Shown here: positions 1 to 12,022 of the stretch, piece after piece | Layout of the letters: every line of letters starts with the position of its first letter | Position numbering within the stretch: position 1 is the stretch's first letter | Assembly (NCBI GenBank): GCA_031310005.1 | Contig: CM062386.1 | Location: 1,922,001-1,986,000 of the forward strand | Source: Dactylellina haptotyla | Taxonomy: Eukaryota > Ascomycota > Orbiliomycetes > Orbiliales > Orbiliaceae | Length of the DNA: 64,000 nt | Direction of reading: 5' to 3' | The notes under the pieces: model-generated | Told to the model about the DNA's origin: nothing | What the model saw: the letters and a program-made list of their open reading frames with translations, nothing else | The model's database searches: none | Program-made: the position numbers and the translations under genes

Positions 1-1
1 G

Positions 2-1237
2 GTGGTGCTATTCTCGCTGCTGGCATCGATATCTTTGCGGTTCTACTCAAGATACCGTTACGGCACGCAGAGAAGACCCATGATGGATGACTGGCTAGTT
101 TTATTAGCTGTGGTATGCCCATAAATCTCCTTTCTTTGCCCTAACTTCGAAGAGTCCGAAGCGCGAAGGCTACGATTCTTCGGAAATGAAAGAGCAACAC
201 TGATTAAATCGTGACTTTAGTTATCTTGTATGGCATACACTGCTGTCAACCTCTACGCATTTCTATGGGGAGGTTTCGGGCGCTTCACTTACGATCTGAG
301 TCTCAAGCAATTCGACCACTGCCTGGAACTCTTCGTTGTGAATTTCGCAATGTTTGCCATCGCAAACACTGCAGTCAAGGTTTCCATCCTTGTGCTCTAT
401 AGGAGAATATTCGATTCGCTTCAAACAAAGATGAGACTCGTGATATACATCCTTATCGTCATCGTCATCATCTTTTGTCCGATTTCACTCTTCGTCCAGA
501 TTGCAGTTTGCAAGCCGTTCCATGCATTCTGGCACCTCGAGATGAGGGCGGACCCGACAGTCAAGTGTGGTAACGGCGCGGTTGCCAGTTATATCGTAGG
601 AGGTTTCAGGACTGTTCTTGATTTGGTCATCTTTTCCCTTCCGATCAAGCATATATGGGAGATCAAGAACTTCTCCATCAGGAAGAAGATAGCGATCACG
701 GCCATCTTTTGGTTTGGTCTTATCGCCTGTGCAGCTTCCATCTTGAAACTTGTGTTATACGCCAAATTCGAGCATGGAGATATTTTTCGTAAGTGTTCTA
801 ACCAAAACCCTACCAAATTATCATGCCACCTCTCTAACAACGTCTACTTCCAAATAGGAGAGGTATACAAAGCCACAGTGGCAGAATCCTTAGAGTTCAC
901 CAGCGCCATTATTGCCGCTTGCATGCCCGCGCTCTTGCCTATGCTCAAATCCGTCTTCAGGAACACTGGAACCACAATTAGTAAGATTACCAGCGGTGGA
1001 AGGAATCCATCAGCGACAACCCACGTTGGAGGCGGCCCACCCGAGTCAATCAAAATGAAGGGCATAAAGATATCTCATGCGATCTCACAGACGGTTGAAG
1101 TGGGTTCGGACGAAGACGATACAGAACTCATCTTACAGCTTCCAGACGATCACGTCCAGGATAACGATAAGGATAGCAAGGCGAGCCAGAGTCCCAGCTA
1201 TACTTTTCACGCAAGAACTAGCGAAACAAGTGTTTAA
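2..1237 (+). CDS. SAT4/rhodopsin-fold integral membrane protein, 5' truncated by window edge
   Basis: Three exons are visible: 2-112, 221-788 and 858-1237, with introns of 108 and 69 bp. The first exon reads into the window in frame and ends with the family-typical MMDDWLVLLAV before a GTATGC donor. Phases agree at each junction (0, then 1). The protein has several hydrophobic helices, including one spanning roughly codons 420-500 of the window and another at 590-640, then a soluble tail rich in Ser, Thr and Asp. This is the architecture of the fungal rhodopsin-like (SAT4) family, seven-helix plasma-membrane proteins of mostly unknown ligand. The second intron is a multiple of three and contains no stop, so the unspliced reading frame stays open. 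The N-terminus and first helices lie outside the window. Function beyond the family is not inferable. Confidence 0.85.
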
Positions 1238-1875
1238 TTTCCTGTTTTTTCCGTTTTCTTATATCCCTATAACCTCACATCTCTAATGCATTAATGGCCC
1301 CGGTTGCGTTTCTACTTCTTAGCACACAGGAGTTTGGTTTCTTTTCTCTCCCATTTTAATTTCATAGATTCATCCAGTACACATAGCGTCATACCAATGA
1401 TTTAATGACAATCCTTTAGCCTTCTATTCTGCATATCCGATTTCTCTCATCTTCCCAAATAGAAGAATAAAAGTTAGGAATGCTCTTGCCGTCTATACGC
1501 ATGGCTTTGATCTAGAAGAGCCAATAGCCTCAACGGCCATGAATCCTCATACTATTATAATCGTAGCCTCGCTACCAGACCTTGATTTTGTTGCAGCTGC
1601 GTACAATCTAGTCTCTAGTGAAACTACAGGCAGGTATATTCCCACAGCTACACTAACTGTATCTATCCCTTTAACCCCGCTCAGCCTTTCCAATTTAAGA
1701 CTTCGAAATGGTATCATTCGCACCTAGCCGATAAAGAAGCGCCTTGGGCACCTTCTCCTGATCAGTCATAGCATAGCCCGTCACCCAAACGCCATATACC
1801 CAAAGCATAATACTCCTCTGTCCTTTCTATTCAATCCCATGAAAACCATAACGCCAATAGTTTCGCCCTGCTCAC
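1238..1875. other. Intergenic, convergent gene ends
   Basis: This stretch lies between the 3' ends of a plus-strand and a minus-strand gene. It is AT-rich at first, becoming C-rich towards the minus-strand gene. I see no gene, only presumed 3' untranslated sequence of both neighbours. Confidence 0.5.
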
Positions 1876-2775
1876 TCAGACCTCCCCCGCCCCCATCTTC
1901 TCCAAAACCCTCTCCCTCTCCCTCTCCCATTCTTCCTCTTCAAGCCTCCTCTGGAAGGCCTGCACCTCCCTCTCTTCCTCCACCAAACAAAACCACCAAA
2001 CCCACGCGGCCACCATCTCAAGAATACACTGCACCGGCAACACCACCCAAACAACCCACTCCTTCCACTCCTTCGCCTTCCGCACCTCCATCACACACAT
2101 CTCCCACTTCCTCAACTTCTCATACTCCTCATACCCACCAATCCATCCTTTCTCTCCCATCCCTTCCATAGCATCCACACCCCGTTCTCCAGCCCGTCGA
2201 ATCACCTCAAACACCCCATAACAAACATCCTGCACCCCTCCCCCCAACGGACATCTACACACCCCTCCTGTCCTTCCCCTCAGCCTCTCTCCTACACCAT
2301 AACCACCAGTAGTAGTAATAGTATCCACAGCCCCAGCAACAGTAGCATACCCATCGACCACAACCACCCTGCTCTCCTCAACATTATACACCAGCAACAT
2401 GAATAACATCGTATTCACAATCAACAAGCACAAAATCAACCAGTGCGACGTGGGCGAGGATACCATCGCGCGTATTCCCTCATTTATCGCTTCGGTCACG
2501 TATCGGCGAATCCGCGTTGTAATAGGTATATCCGCGGGATTATCGTCCACGTCGTCCGGGTGGATGAGTAGTATACTACTGTAAGCTGGTGGCGACAGCG
2601 GCGTGCGAGTAGACGGATCGTATTGATCGGTTGGGTATACCTCGGCATCTGACGGGGGTTGACAGGGTAGATAACTGGATGTGAGGGATGAGGTGTCGTT
2701 GTAGGATATTAGGCGCTGCTGTGGGGGGTTGCGGGCCCGGGGTGTGTATATTGGAGGAGGGGAGGAGGACGCCAT
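1876..2775 (-). CDS. Hypothetical two-helix membrane protein with coiled-coil tail
   Basis: Single-exon frame of 299 codons. The chosen start is the ATG at 2775, which begins MASSSPPPIYTP; an upstream in-frame ATG would add 57 residues that resemble 5' leader sequence. The N-terminal third is rich in Pro, Ser and Tyr and probably disordered. A hydrophobic segment (HWLILCLLIVNTMLFMLLVY) lies near residue 130. A Gly-rich stretch follows, then a Trp-rich hydrophobic segment near residue 250 and a final charged Glu/Arg helix likely to form a coiled coil. I do not recognise a family. The continuous open frame, membrane segments and non-random composition support it as a gene, but an undetected intron or a different start cannot be excluded. 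Confidence 0.6.
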   Translation of the reverse strand: MASSSPPPIYTPRARNPPQQRLISYNDTSSLTSSYLPCQPPSDAEVYPTDQYDPSTRTPLSPPAYSSILLIHPDDVDDNPADIPITTRIRRYVTEAINEGIRAMVSSPTSHWLILCLLIVNTMLFMLLVYNVEESRVVVVDGYATVAGAVDTITTTGGYGVGERLRGRTGGVCRCPLGGGVQDVCYGVFEVIRRAGERGVDAMEGMGEKGWIGGYEEYEKLRKWEMCVMEVRKAKEWKEWVVWVVLPVQCILEMVAAWVWWFCLVEEEREVQAFQRRLEEEEWERERERVLEKMGAGEV

Positions 2776-3975
2776 GGTGTATATGATAGCGATAATTGGC
2801 GATGGTAGAGATCCGGTCGTATTGTACGGTATGGTAAGGTAAGGTAAGATACGGCAAGGGTATATACCGAGTACGAGGTTATTGAAATGTCGGCAGCTGT
2901 GAGTCTTTGGAGCTCTCCGTAGGTGTATAAGTTTATATATGACCACTTTATCACAGCAGGTCGTATTTATGCCGTCTTTTATTTCCCTTTTCTACCCTGT
3001 CGACGTCGTGAGAAAGGCTACCCGGTACGCTGTAACAGGCGAATAATATCTGTGGTAATAAATTTCGCTCGATGTCTGAAGTTTTTAGAGTTTAAGCTTC
3101 CGGGACGGGTATCATTTCTCGATCGACGAGCTTATTCTGGCGAGGCGAGGTGTTCCAGAAACCTTCTCGGGGTGCTATTTAAAAGACATATTGTTGAAAG
3201 ATTTACCACAGAAAAAGGGAATATACACACTGCACCGCACCCTTTCATCCCTTTATAGCCTCTTTCAAGGCTTTAATCCCATCCAGCTTAAATGGAATAT
3301 ATAGTACGACCTCGAGCGGGTGCCAGGCATCCCAAGGGGAATGCCAATTGTTAGAAAGAGGCAGTTTTCCAGCTCGATGTGTTGGATCCAACATTTCTTG
3401 GCGTGCCTGCTGGGTATAGATGGACGCATACTGAATAGGTCGACGTTACTAGTGCTGGCAGACAGGTCACAGGGTAGAAAACCAAACGGTAGCTAGCTCC
3501 AGGTACAAGTACGGCAAGCTACCCAAATTGAGAGCCATACATCCGCTCAACCTGCACGTTTTTTATTTGATAACTTTTTATATTCGATACTTCGATTTGC
3601 CTTCCATTATTCAGGACATTATATACATGAAACCCCATAAAGGAAAAAACAGCCATGTAACGCACGATGAAAAATAATAAAAAACAAGTATAACCAGTAT
3701 TATACCATCTCTGCTCACGTTTTAGCAATAACGCGATACGAGCAGAGATAGATAGATTTCACAAAACATCAAACAGCGATGAAAAAAAGTTCCAGACCTT
3801 GAACTGTGTGAGTAGAAAAATCCGAACAAAACTCATCTAGGTATCATTATAGCATTCACGTAAATTTCACCAACAGAAAGAAAACCTCGGTCACCGTACT
3901 TACCTTCGATGACCGTTAAAATCGAAAACAAGCCTCCTCTTTTTAATTTAAATACCATTATCGAAAAAAGGTCAA
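2776..3975. other. Intergenic region without a recognisable gene
   Basis: The first part is the presumed promoter of the minus-strand gene ending at 2775, with several short GGTAAGGTAAG-like repeats near 2830-2850. The rest is AT-rich with only short frames that show no family character. The last 200 bases are probably the 3' untranslated region of the MARVEL-like gene. Confidence 0.5.
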
Positions 3976-4598
3976 TTAAACACGGGTGGTCGACCGCCGT
4001 CTGTGGCTGGTCTTCTCCTCGTGCTTCTCATCTGCCAATCTCGCGAGATTGATACACTGCAGCGTCGAGAGGATGAACAGCACCATCATGGTGGTGGTCA
4101 ATCCGACCATACCCTTGATGATCGGGATGTTCTTGTTGGCGTGAGTGTCGAGGCCTGCGGCGCCGCGGGTGTAGGTCAGCGACTGCCAGAGCTGATTCTG
4201 GGTGCCGTCCTGGTGGAAGTTGTGGCGGTTGAGGACGACGGCGGCGATGTAGCAGACCAGGAAGCAGAAGTCGAAGAAGGCGGCGATGTGCAACAGGAGA
4301 CGGCCGAGGCAGTAGAGGAGCAGGATGGAGTAGAACATTATGCAGAGTGCGAAGGCCGACTATCATATCACCATTGTTATTAGTTAGGGACTCCTCTTGG
4401 AATTGTATTGTAGTTGTATGTAAATGGTTTGTAGAATTGTAGACTTACAGTGATACATGGCAGCCAGACCTCAGGCGGGACCCGAGATTTGGCTTGTGCG
4501 TACTCGTTGACGAGATAACCAGAGACACCGAGCAGGGCAACGCAGAGACACCATTGCGACAGGCGCATGAACCAGAGGAGGGCCTTTTCGATGAACAT
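3976..4598 (-). CDS. MARVEL-like four-helix membrane protein
   Basis: Two exons, 4598-4449 and 4359-3976, joined in phase 0 across an 89-bp intron with GTAAGT donor; product 177 aa. Four hydrophobic helices are visible: residues about 13-33 (CLCVALLGVSGYLV), 45-65 (spanning the splice junction), 70-90 (HIAAFFDFCFLVCYIAAVVL) and 130-150 (TTTMMVLFILSTLQC). A short cytosolic tail with the basic run HRRRSTTR follows. Size, four-helix layout and the Asn/Asp residues in helix 3 fit fungal MARVEL-domain proteins, which associate with plasma-membrane domains. A single-exon reading would lose the first helix. Function beyond membrane location is not inferable. Confidence 0.8.
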
Positions 4599-6360
4599 TT
4601 TGGCGGCAGGCTACTCCTGTGAAAGAGGCGGGTGATTGATTGATTGTGATTGAATCCGCTGCAGGTGGAGGGGGAAATGTGATGAGAGGGTCTCTTTCTT
4701 TCTCTTCCCGAAGTCAGGGCGGCGGGTGCTGGCTGTTGAGAGTGTTTCTTGATGCGGTTATCCGAGACCAGACGGAAGGCCCGAGATGCAAAGATAAAAG
4801 GACTACCGTTGAACGTCGTGACACGTTAATTCAGACGATGAGAAACGAAGATGTACCCCGAGATGGAGGATTGCAGGCAGAGTGAATTGACGGTACGTAC
4901 AGTAAAGTAGTATCGGTAAGGTACAAGTGGGAGGAGAGAAAGAGGGAAGGCTGGATTCCTTTTGGAGGTGGAGGTGGTGGTAAAAGTTGCTTGGTCGCTT
5001 AGTGGCGTTACAACGAAGCGAATCGGTGCACTCAGCTAGCAATGGTTGCTATCCGGACCTCAGACACACACTCGCTCACGTATTGCGACAGATGCAGGGT
5101 AATTATTCGAGATGGCGCAATTTACCTGAAGTTGCTCTGAGGAAGAGAAGGAGAGGGAGACAAAATGGCGGGGGAGATGGCTTATATCGTCCTCGTCGTC
5201 ATATATTCGAGCGGCTCAGGATCATATCTCCACTGTGCATTCTCCGCGCCTCTCCAAAGAATATAACTACAGAATGACTACGAGATGAGGGTAAAAAGCG
5301 GAGGTGGGTACATTGGCGAAGCACCCTTAAAATCAATCGTTCGGTGACCAGAACAGCTGGTCCCCGTCACCTGGTTTGTTTGTGCCCTTATTCTCTCCCA
5401 CGTAACTACGTACTCTGCTTGGTGGGTGTACCGCATTCTCGCATGGCTACCGCCAAAAGAGAGCTATCAGCTGCGAACATGCGGCGAAGGGTCCTTCTTC
5501 CTGGGACCCATGCCACGGTTCTGCCCTGCGGAAATGGTGCGCGGAGAGGTGGGAAAAGGTGGAGTTTCAAAGTTGGTGGTTGGCCAGGCAATGTCCGCTT
5601 TCCCTCTTTCGCCTGTGCGACAAGCCTCCCAAACAGGCAATTTCACCACAATCAAACAGATGTTCGGTCACGACGAAGCAAAAATAAAAGAGCACATGGT
5701 CGCGATCCTGATCAGATGCGGTGACCGCATGCCTGGCGATTATGAAGAATTTTCCAGATATTCCGCTGCTTTTATAGAAAATAAAATATTTTTATGTAAG
5801 GGGTTTGTCTCCGTAGACATCGTGACGCCTCTCCTTCCCCAGATATACCCACATCTGAATATTTGGTGCAAAAACGTGCGCCGGGAACGGCCTGTCCATG
5901 GATGGCCACGACCGATATTTCGAAGTGAAAATAAAACTGAAGAAAACAAAATTAATTTGAGGCTGTCGGAGTTCCTCGCGGTTTCGATTTATTGAGTGGA
6001 ATCTTATCCGCCTATATATTATCTATTTATTATATTCATCCGGAAAATTGATGGCGGTCGGGCTCTATTTACAAGCTTGCAAGTCAACATGCAGCGCCCA
6101 GAAGTAGAGGCTGCTTACTCATGTTAAAGAGCTCGCGACCCCCAGCGGCTTTGTCAGGGTCCTGCGAGGGTTCTGCTCGCCAACCTGCCTCGGAAATGGC
6201 CCAGCCGGATACGAGAATGCCAGCGTCCATTCCCACCTCAGCGACCCGCATATCGCGATTCTCTGCTTTCTGCTCGCTCGTTCCTCGTCAAACGGAACGT
6301 GCATAGCAAATTAGCATGTCCAAGCGATTACTCATCTCTGCCTAGACCCTTTCTCTTTGG

Positions 6361-6379
6361 CTCTCTCTCTCTCTCTCTC
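6361..6379. repeat. (CT)n simple repeat
   Basis: Uninterrupted CT dinucleotide run of about nine units in an intergenic region. Confidence 0.9.
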
Positions 6380-7080
6380 CCTTCAACATGTCGCAGGAGT
6401 GGAGCTCGCTGGAGAGCTTAGCAGTGAACTGTTATCACGTCGGCGGTCGGGGCGTTTTGGGCTTTCCGGGTCTTCGACTTCCGGGGATAATAGCAGTCGA
6501 CGCACGCCTTCGAGGCGGTGTAGGAAAAGACATCGCGAACGGCAGTCTGATTCAATTCTTCAGCAATTAGAAGAGGATTGATTATGCTGTTTAGAAGCAA
6601 GTCGGTGCCTCGGAACTGCTGTCAGCGGCCTTTAAAAGAGGGCTCGTGATATCGGCATCCCGAAGGAGAATGAGAGTTGGCCCGCGAACCCATGTCTGGC
6701 CCCAAGCGACGGAAATAAGCTGCGCCCGCCCCCAATCGAGCCTCGCCAATTGGCCTGGCGGGCCCACATTGGCACTAGTCTGGTCGAGGCCGTTTGGCCC
6801 AGACGTCATCCTCCCGTCAAAAGTGTGCTCAAACATGCACCGACGGTTGAGCCGGAACGCGGACTTTACTTTGGAGGTATCGTGAAGCCTCAAAGTGGAA
6901 CCCCGACTGATTACTACTCTCCACCCTTTGACCCCAATCGCATTATCCTGCATTATCAAGCAGGCGTTCTGGAAGCTCGATTAGCCCGGTTTCAATTGTA
7001 CCCCTCCGTTTTTTATGCCTGGGAGAATTTTTATTTTTTTTTAGGTTGGTGTGACACAGGGAAGGTGTGAGGAGTAGACA

Positions 7081-7088
7081 TATATAAA
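7081..7088 (+). promoter_or_regulatory. TATA-like box upstream of DUF4336 gene
   Basis: TATATAAA lies 182 bases before the predicted ATG at 7270. It is followed by pyrimidine-rich leader sequence, as often seen in fungal promoters. Assignment is by position and sequence only. Confidence 0.4.
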
Positions 7089-7269
7089 GACCTCCACGAT
7101 CCCGACTCTCTTCCAGATGTCTTTTATTTTTATACGCATCCATCGTCTGCTTCTGTACCGCTTCACAAGAATACCTTCCAGCCAGCTACCAATCCGCTCT
7201 ATATATTCCGATCCGACCATAATCATCCCTCGCAACCAACTCCTCCACACATCTTCTACATCTTCCGCA

Positions 7270-8229
7270 ATGTCGTCCAAGCTGTGGGGTACCGATCCTA
7301 GCAAGACGGCCGTCATCAGACAGGTCACCGACAACATCACCACCGTCTCCGTTCCCTTCCTCCGCGTCGGCCTCCTCAAATTCGGTGGTCGTGCCACAAT
7401 CGGTATGTTCCTTCCCCCTCCTTCCCACACCATATCATAAAAGACTCCTACTAACTCCAATGCAGCCAAGCTCTCATCCGGCGGCCTCGTCGTCTTCTCC
7501 CCCACCGTCCTCACCGACGAAGTCTCCTCCACCGTCACCTCCCTCGGCGGCCAAGTCTCCTACCTCGTCGCCCCAGATGTCGAGCACCACCTCAACCTCG
7601 GCCCCTGGAAAGCAGCCTACCCATCCGCTCGCGTGATCGGTCCATCGGTCCTCTACGAGAAGCGCAAGAAGCAGGGTAACGAAGACGTCCCCTTCGATTT
7701 CTCCTACAGCGCCGCCACCAAGAACACCATGGTCCTCCCAGAGGACTTCACCAACGATTTCGACATCGAGTACTGGGACGGCCATATGGCCCATGAAATC
7801 GCACTCCTCCACAAACCCTCCGGCACCCTCATCGAAGCCGATTTGCTCTTCAACCTCCCCTCGAAGGAACAGTTCAGCAAGACCGATATCGACGCCAATG
7901 CCGGCTTCTTCACCAAGTTGTCCATGTCGTTGTTTACCAGTCTGGCAGGCAAGAGTCAGCAGAGATTCATATGGTATGGAGCTAGCAAAGGCAAAGCGTA
8001 AGTTCCTCTTTTTCCCTCCTACAGATATTTATGGCAAAAAACAGCTGCTAACATATATTCATGCTCTAGTGCCTTCAATGCCAGCGCCAAGAAGGTCGAC
8101 GGATGGGAGTTCGACCGCATCATCCCTTGTCACGGCGATGTGATCGAAACCGGCGGCAAAGCTACCTTTAGACGCTTGTTCGCATGGCATCTTGCCGCTG
8201 CGGAGGCTGATGCTAAGAAGTCGAAATAA
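7270..8229 (+). CDS. DUF4336 family protein (metallo-beta-lactamase-like fold)
   Basis: Three exons, 7270-7402, 7466-7997 and 8070-8229, with introns of 63 and 72 bp and consistent phases 1 and 2; product 274 aa. The start begins MSSKLWGTDPSK and fits a complete N-terminus. Hallmarks of DUF4336 are present in order: VPFLRVGLLKFGGRATI near residue 30, a VVFSPTVLT segment near 52, and VAPDVEHHLNLGPWKAAYP near 80 (the conserved HH region). A conserved PCHGDVIE occurs near residue 242. The fold resembles metallo-beta-lactamases with a degenerate metal site. No signal peptide is visible, so a cytosolic location is likely. The substrate is unknown for the family. A TATA-like box lies upstream. Confidence 0.88.
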
Positions 8230-11200
8230 AGGCTTTAGGTCTGATATACTTCATCTCACCGTAATCCACTAGCTTTGTTTCTTTTTTCTTTTCCTTCTTC
8301 CAGGGGGTAGGAGGAGTTTGGGAGTGCTTTTTCTTATGTCTTTTATCTTTTTCGGCTGCATTGTACTAGAAGTCGGTTATTTGAAAGCCGGCACTGTAAT
8401 AAAGGTGTTTTTCTGTTAGGACGTTTAATAATACTGTAATATCACAATGAAAAAAACGATATATTAAATGGGATGTGAAGTGTAAGAATTGATGTAATTG
8501 AATTGTTGATTCGATAAGCTGTCTGCACGAGGGGTGGGCAGGCTCGGCTACGACAGGATAGGTAGCTAGCTACTCGAAATACCAATACATATTGGATCGA
8601 TCGATATATACACCATTCGTATAGTATGGCGTTTTAAAAGGCGCAGCGATTAGTGAGCTTATGTTCCCGCCCTGGTCTAATCTTCTGGATACACGGAACT
8701 GTTCGGATGTATGCCGCTTTCTCTCTCTCTCTTGCCATGTGCACGATATATTCAATCTCAAACCACACTTGCACTTGGACGTTTCGGCATTCGGAAAATA
8801 CCAAGATATATCGTATATACCGTGTGCACAGCCTGAATTAGTAGTACGTACTCAAATGAAAAGTCACATGCACATATATTTCCCAAGAATTATAAGATTA
8901 ATGAGTTAAATTGGTCTCGATGGGAGCTAAACCGATGACTGTAATTTTTTCAACACCTTCCCGTTTGGGAAAGTATGCATATTTCTTAAGATCTTGGTAT
9001 TCTGGAGGTTCGGCTTGGAAGGACCGGGGGGTCTCGAGGGCAGGGACAAGGCTCTTCTTGGCGAGATTTTCGTTACGAATGGATTAATTTAGGCCTTAAG
9101 CTTGCAAGCTTGTTGATACCAATCTATCTGGATTCAGGATGTTTTTTATAACTTAACGTTCCCGTTAGGATGTAAGGGGTTTATTATCTTGTGTTGCACT
9201 GGAGATATCGGTATAGGTTTGGGCTGGTTGAAGCTTGTTATTTTCGAAGAGATGCACAGACATTATTGATGAATTCACGAAGTCCGTATTATATGCTCCG
9301 TTTCCAATAATGATATATTTCATAAATCATAATTCCATGTGCACAAGGTAACTGCTTTTCATACAGCCAAATGCCTCATACTTCTCAAGGATACGAAATA
9401 CACTTATTACTACACCTCCAAACGAGCCCGGCCCTCCGCTAAACCTCACCTCCATCCATCTTGAGATATCAGCCTCCTCACAGCTGATAATATATCCAGG
9501 TACCCAGGATAAAACTATACGAGTACCAAGGCCATGGCTCATGGGAAGCCTAGCTATCCGACGAACCAGTTTATCAAGCCCTCAATCAGGCAGATCACCC
9601 CTCGGAATCATAGCCCGAGACAATGCGATATACGAAATGGATGGATATACTCGTTTGGGCAGTATTGCCACGATTTCGGGCTACCCGAAATATGGGGAAG
9701 CAGGAACTTCGCAAGCCACTTTTGAACTTTTGCCTCTACCGTTCGCGCGCGCGCGATATTAAAAAATGCCTATGCCGCATGAAACCGACGTTGATGAAAA
9801 TACATGGTTTGGAATGATCCACCAATTAGGGCGATATCAATCAACGCCACCGTGCTTATCAGTCGAGATACAGACCACAGCGATATCAGGATATCATTGA
9901 TATCTCTACCTCGACTCGTGTGATTTTCTCTGTCCGAGGCATGATATTATAGTTGCGTAATACGATGCACGAACGGCGCAGGCCTCCATATCCGTCGTCA
10001 CAAGTCCCATATATTCTCGCACAGATCTGCCGAAAAAGATTTCACAATCTCGAAAGCATGATTACTCGCCTCTCAGATGCATCCGACTTTTTTCTTCGCA
10101 TTTACATCTCCTTTCGGGACATACCCCCGTCCCAATTCTGGCTGATAGATGCAAGTCGGTCGCTATCAGCATCCTGGCATCCCGAATCTTTTTGCATCTC
10201 CACACTACGCGCTTGGCAGGGCTTGGAGAACGCCTGTTTGTTGCGCTTAGGATGCATAAAGAAAGAAAGAAGAAAACTTCTTCGGCAATGACCGAATTGG
10301 GGTGACATCTAACACGCTATGATCAGTGGGTTTCATCCGAGACTAGCCTTTCTGATTTTCTGTGATGGAACTCTATCGTATCACTTGGTTCGTTGGTCGT
10401 GTGCGCGCCGAGGATATTCTGTTCTGGATGCCTAAATGCGAATATCTCTTGTGCGTTTCTTGTCAAAAGGTTGGCGACAGAAGCTCAAGCCGACTCTGGA
10501 AAATGTTAAGAAAAACACGAAAAAGCCCCCCGCATGCTTGTCGATTAAGTACCGCAGGTGGCTATATCCCTCTTTTTTTGCCACGTTCGACGTGATCATT
10601 GTCTTGAGATCTGACTACCAAGATTTTGCTGTCCAAGACCAGGGTTTCTTAGGTACCCGCAGGTCAAATCTCCAACCAACACAAAGCGTTTCACACGTTC
10701 TGTTGCATTTTGGAAACGAGCAACTGCTCGTGCGATTTTTCTGCGGAGATTTTCTTCTATTGTGTGGTATTGTTCGCAAATTTCCTGGGCTCCAAACCTC
10801 CTAATCCACAGAACGAGAAACCTCGCATTCCAAGGGATTTCCTAAAACCAAACCTTTGAAGCGGAAATAGTACAGTGCTCAAAGTACCAGGCGAGAACAA
10901 TAGCGAATTGGGTTCTTTCCAGTCCCCACTTCGACCTACCTTCTACATTACCTTGGCATCAAAGCGACCCAAACCAGGTTCGGTTCTCGGCAGCTCGGCA
11001 GAGCGTAGGCGACGGCCTCAAACAGGTCTGCGCTTACAGATTCCAAGCGCCACCAAGATCCTCCAAGCACCTTGGTCTTTGGAGCCTAACGTCTAATGAC
11101 GTTGGGGGCGCCACGCCGGCTAGCAAGCATTCAAACAAGTAAAGCTTCCAAGGAACTGTCAAAAGGTTTAACCACGAGAGAGTCGCATGGTTGATTTCTC

Positions 11201-12022
11201 ACATGAAACCCTTGCTAGCCCGAAAGGAAGCTATGCGCCGCTCTCGAAGGAAGGCGAGCTGCAAACAAACGGGCAATTTTTTAATTATTTTCTTTCCTGT
11301 CCTCGGATTCCGTCCAATCGGGCTTGGGACATATCACAAACAGCGCCCTCGAATGTCTCTGCTAGAACCAGCTTGGCAGGCATGCCCACCTTCGCTTTTC
11401 GCATAGCGATCGATTCTCGCCAACCCTCTTAGCTGCCAGGGTCTTATAAGGATGAGACTCGGATTAGCCACTGACCAGTCGACATTCTGGAAATTCCAAG
11501 AGAAATAAACAACAACCTTCCAACGGATTGTGCTCCTTGGAATACCGAACAAGGTACCCACATCAGTGAACTTATGCGATAGGCAACTAACGGACCAAGC
11601 GAGACGAGGGGAGGTCATGCTTGGGGAGGAGGGGGGGGGTGATCAATGTCCTAGATTTTTTATTTTTTTCTCTTTCTCGTCGGCGATGCAAAATAGTATG
11701 TGTCTACCGAGATTAGGTCGAGTTTCCGGGACGCCTCCCAAGACTTCCAATGGGGACTAGTGGGTGTTCAGTGGGAAGGTGTAGATAGGATGACTGGCTT
11801 CGAGAGCTGTGGGATTATATAACTGTGGTTTTGGTCGCTGTCTTCCCCCCTCTGGATTCACCTGTGTTTCTCTTTCTACTCGATATCCCTTCTTCCCTTT
11901 ATTCTTTGAGTTGTGAGAATAAGGGTTCAATCGCGACACTCTTCTCCTCTCTCCCCCTCCCTCTTTGTTTGTCCGTTTTATTTTAAGGAAACCCAGCTCG
12001 GTGTGCTGTTAAACTCGTCAAG
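8230..12022. other. Gene-poor stretch of 3.8 kb
   Basis: I find no frame with domain character and no chain of exons with matching phases on either strand. The left part holds the 3' untranslated region of the DUF4336 gene. The last 80 bases (11940-12020) are pyrimidine-rich and form the likely 5' leader of the permease. Scattered GATATC/ATATCG-like words occur around 9840-9910. It could contain decayed transposon sequence, but I see no terminal repeats or transposase motifs. Confidence 0.45.

Larger units (their letters stand above)
4599..7269. other. Intergenic, 2.7 kb, no convincing gene
   Basis: Contains the presumed promoter of the minus-strand MARVEL-like gene, a (CT)n run at 6361-6379 and the 5' leader of the DUF4336 gene. 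An open frame of 189 codons at 5426-5995 has no recognisable domain and is listed under rejected. The overlapping frames at 6590-6960 on both strands look random. Confidence 0.45.

Noticed and set aside
4003-4383. Open frame on the plus strand opposite the MARVEL-like gene
   Set aside because: Its composition (Val, Glu, Gly-rich) mirrors the hydrophobic minus-strand gene, which has four helices and a good splice junction.
5426-5995. Open frame of 189 codons on the plus strand
   Set aside because: No domain, signal peptide or helix pattern. Overlapping open frames exist on both strands and the sequence around it is intergenic in character. It may be chance; transcript data would decide.
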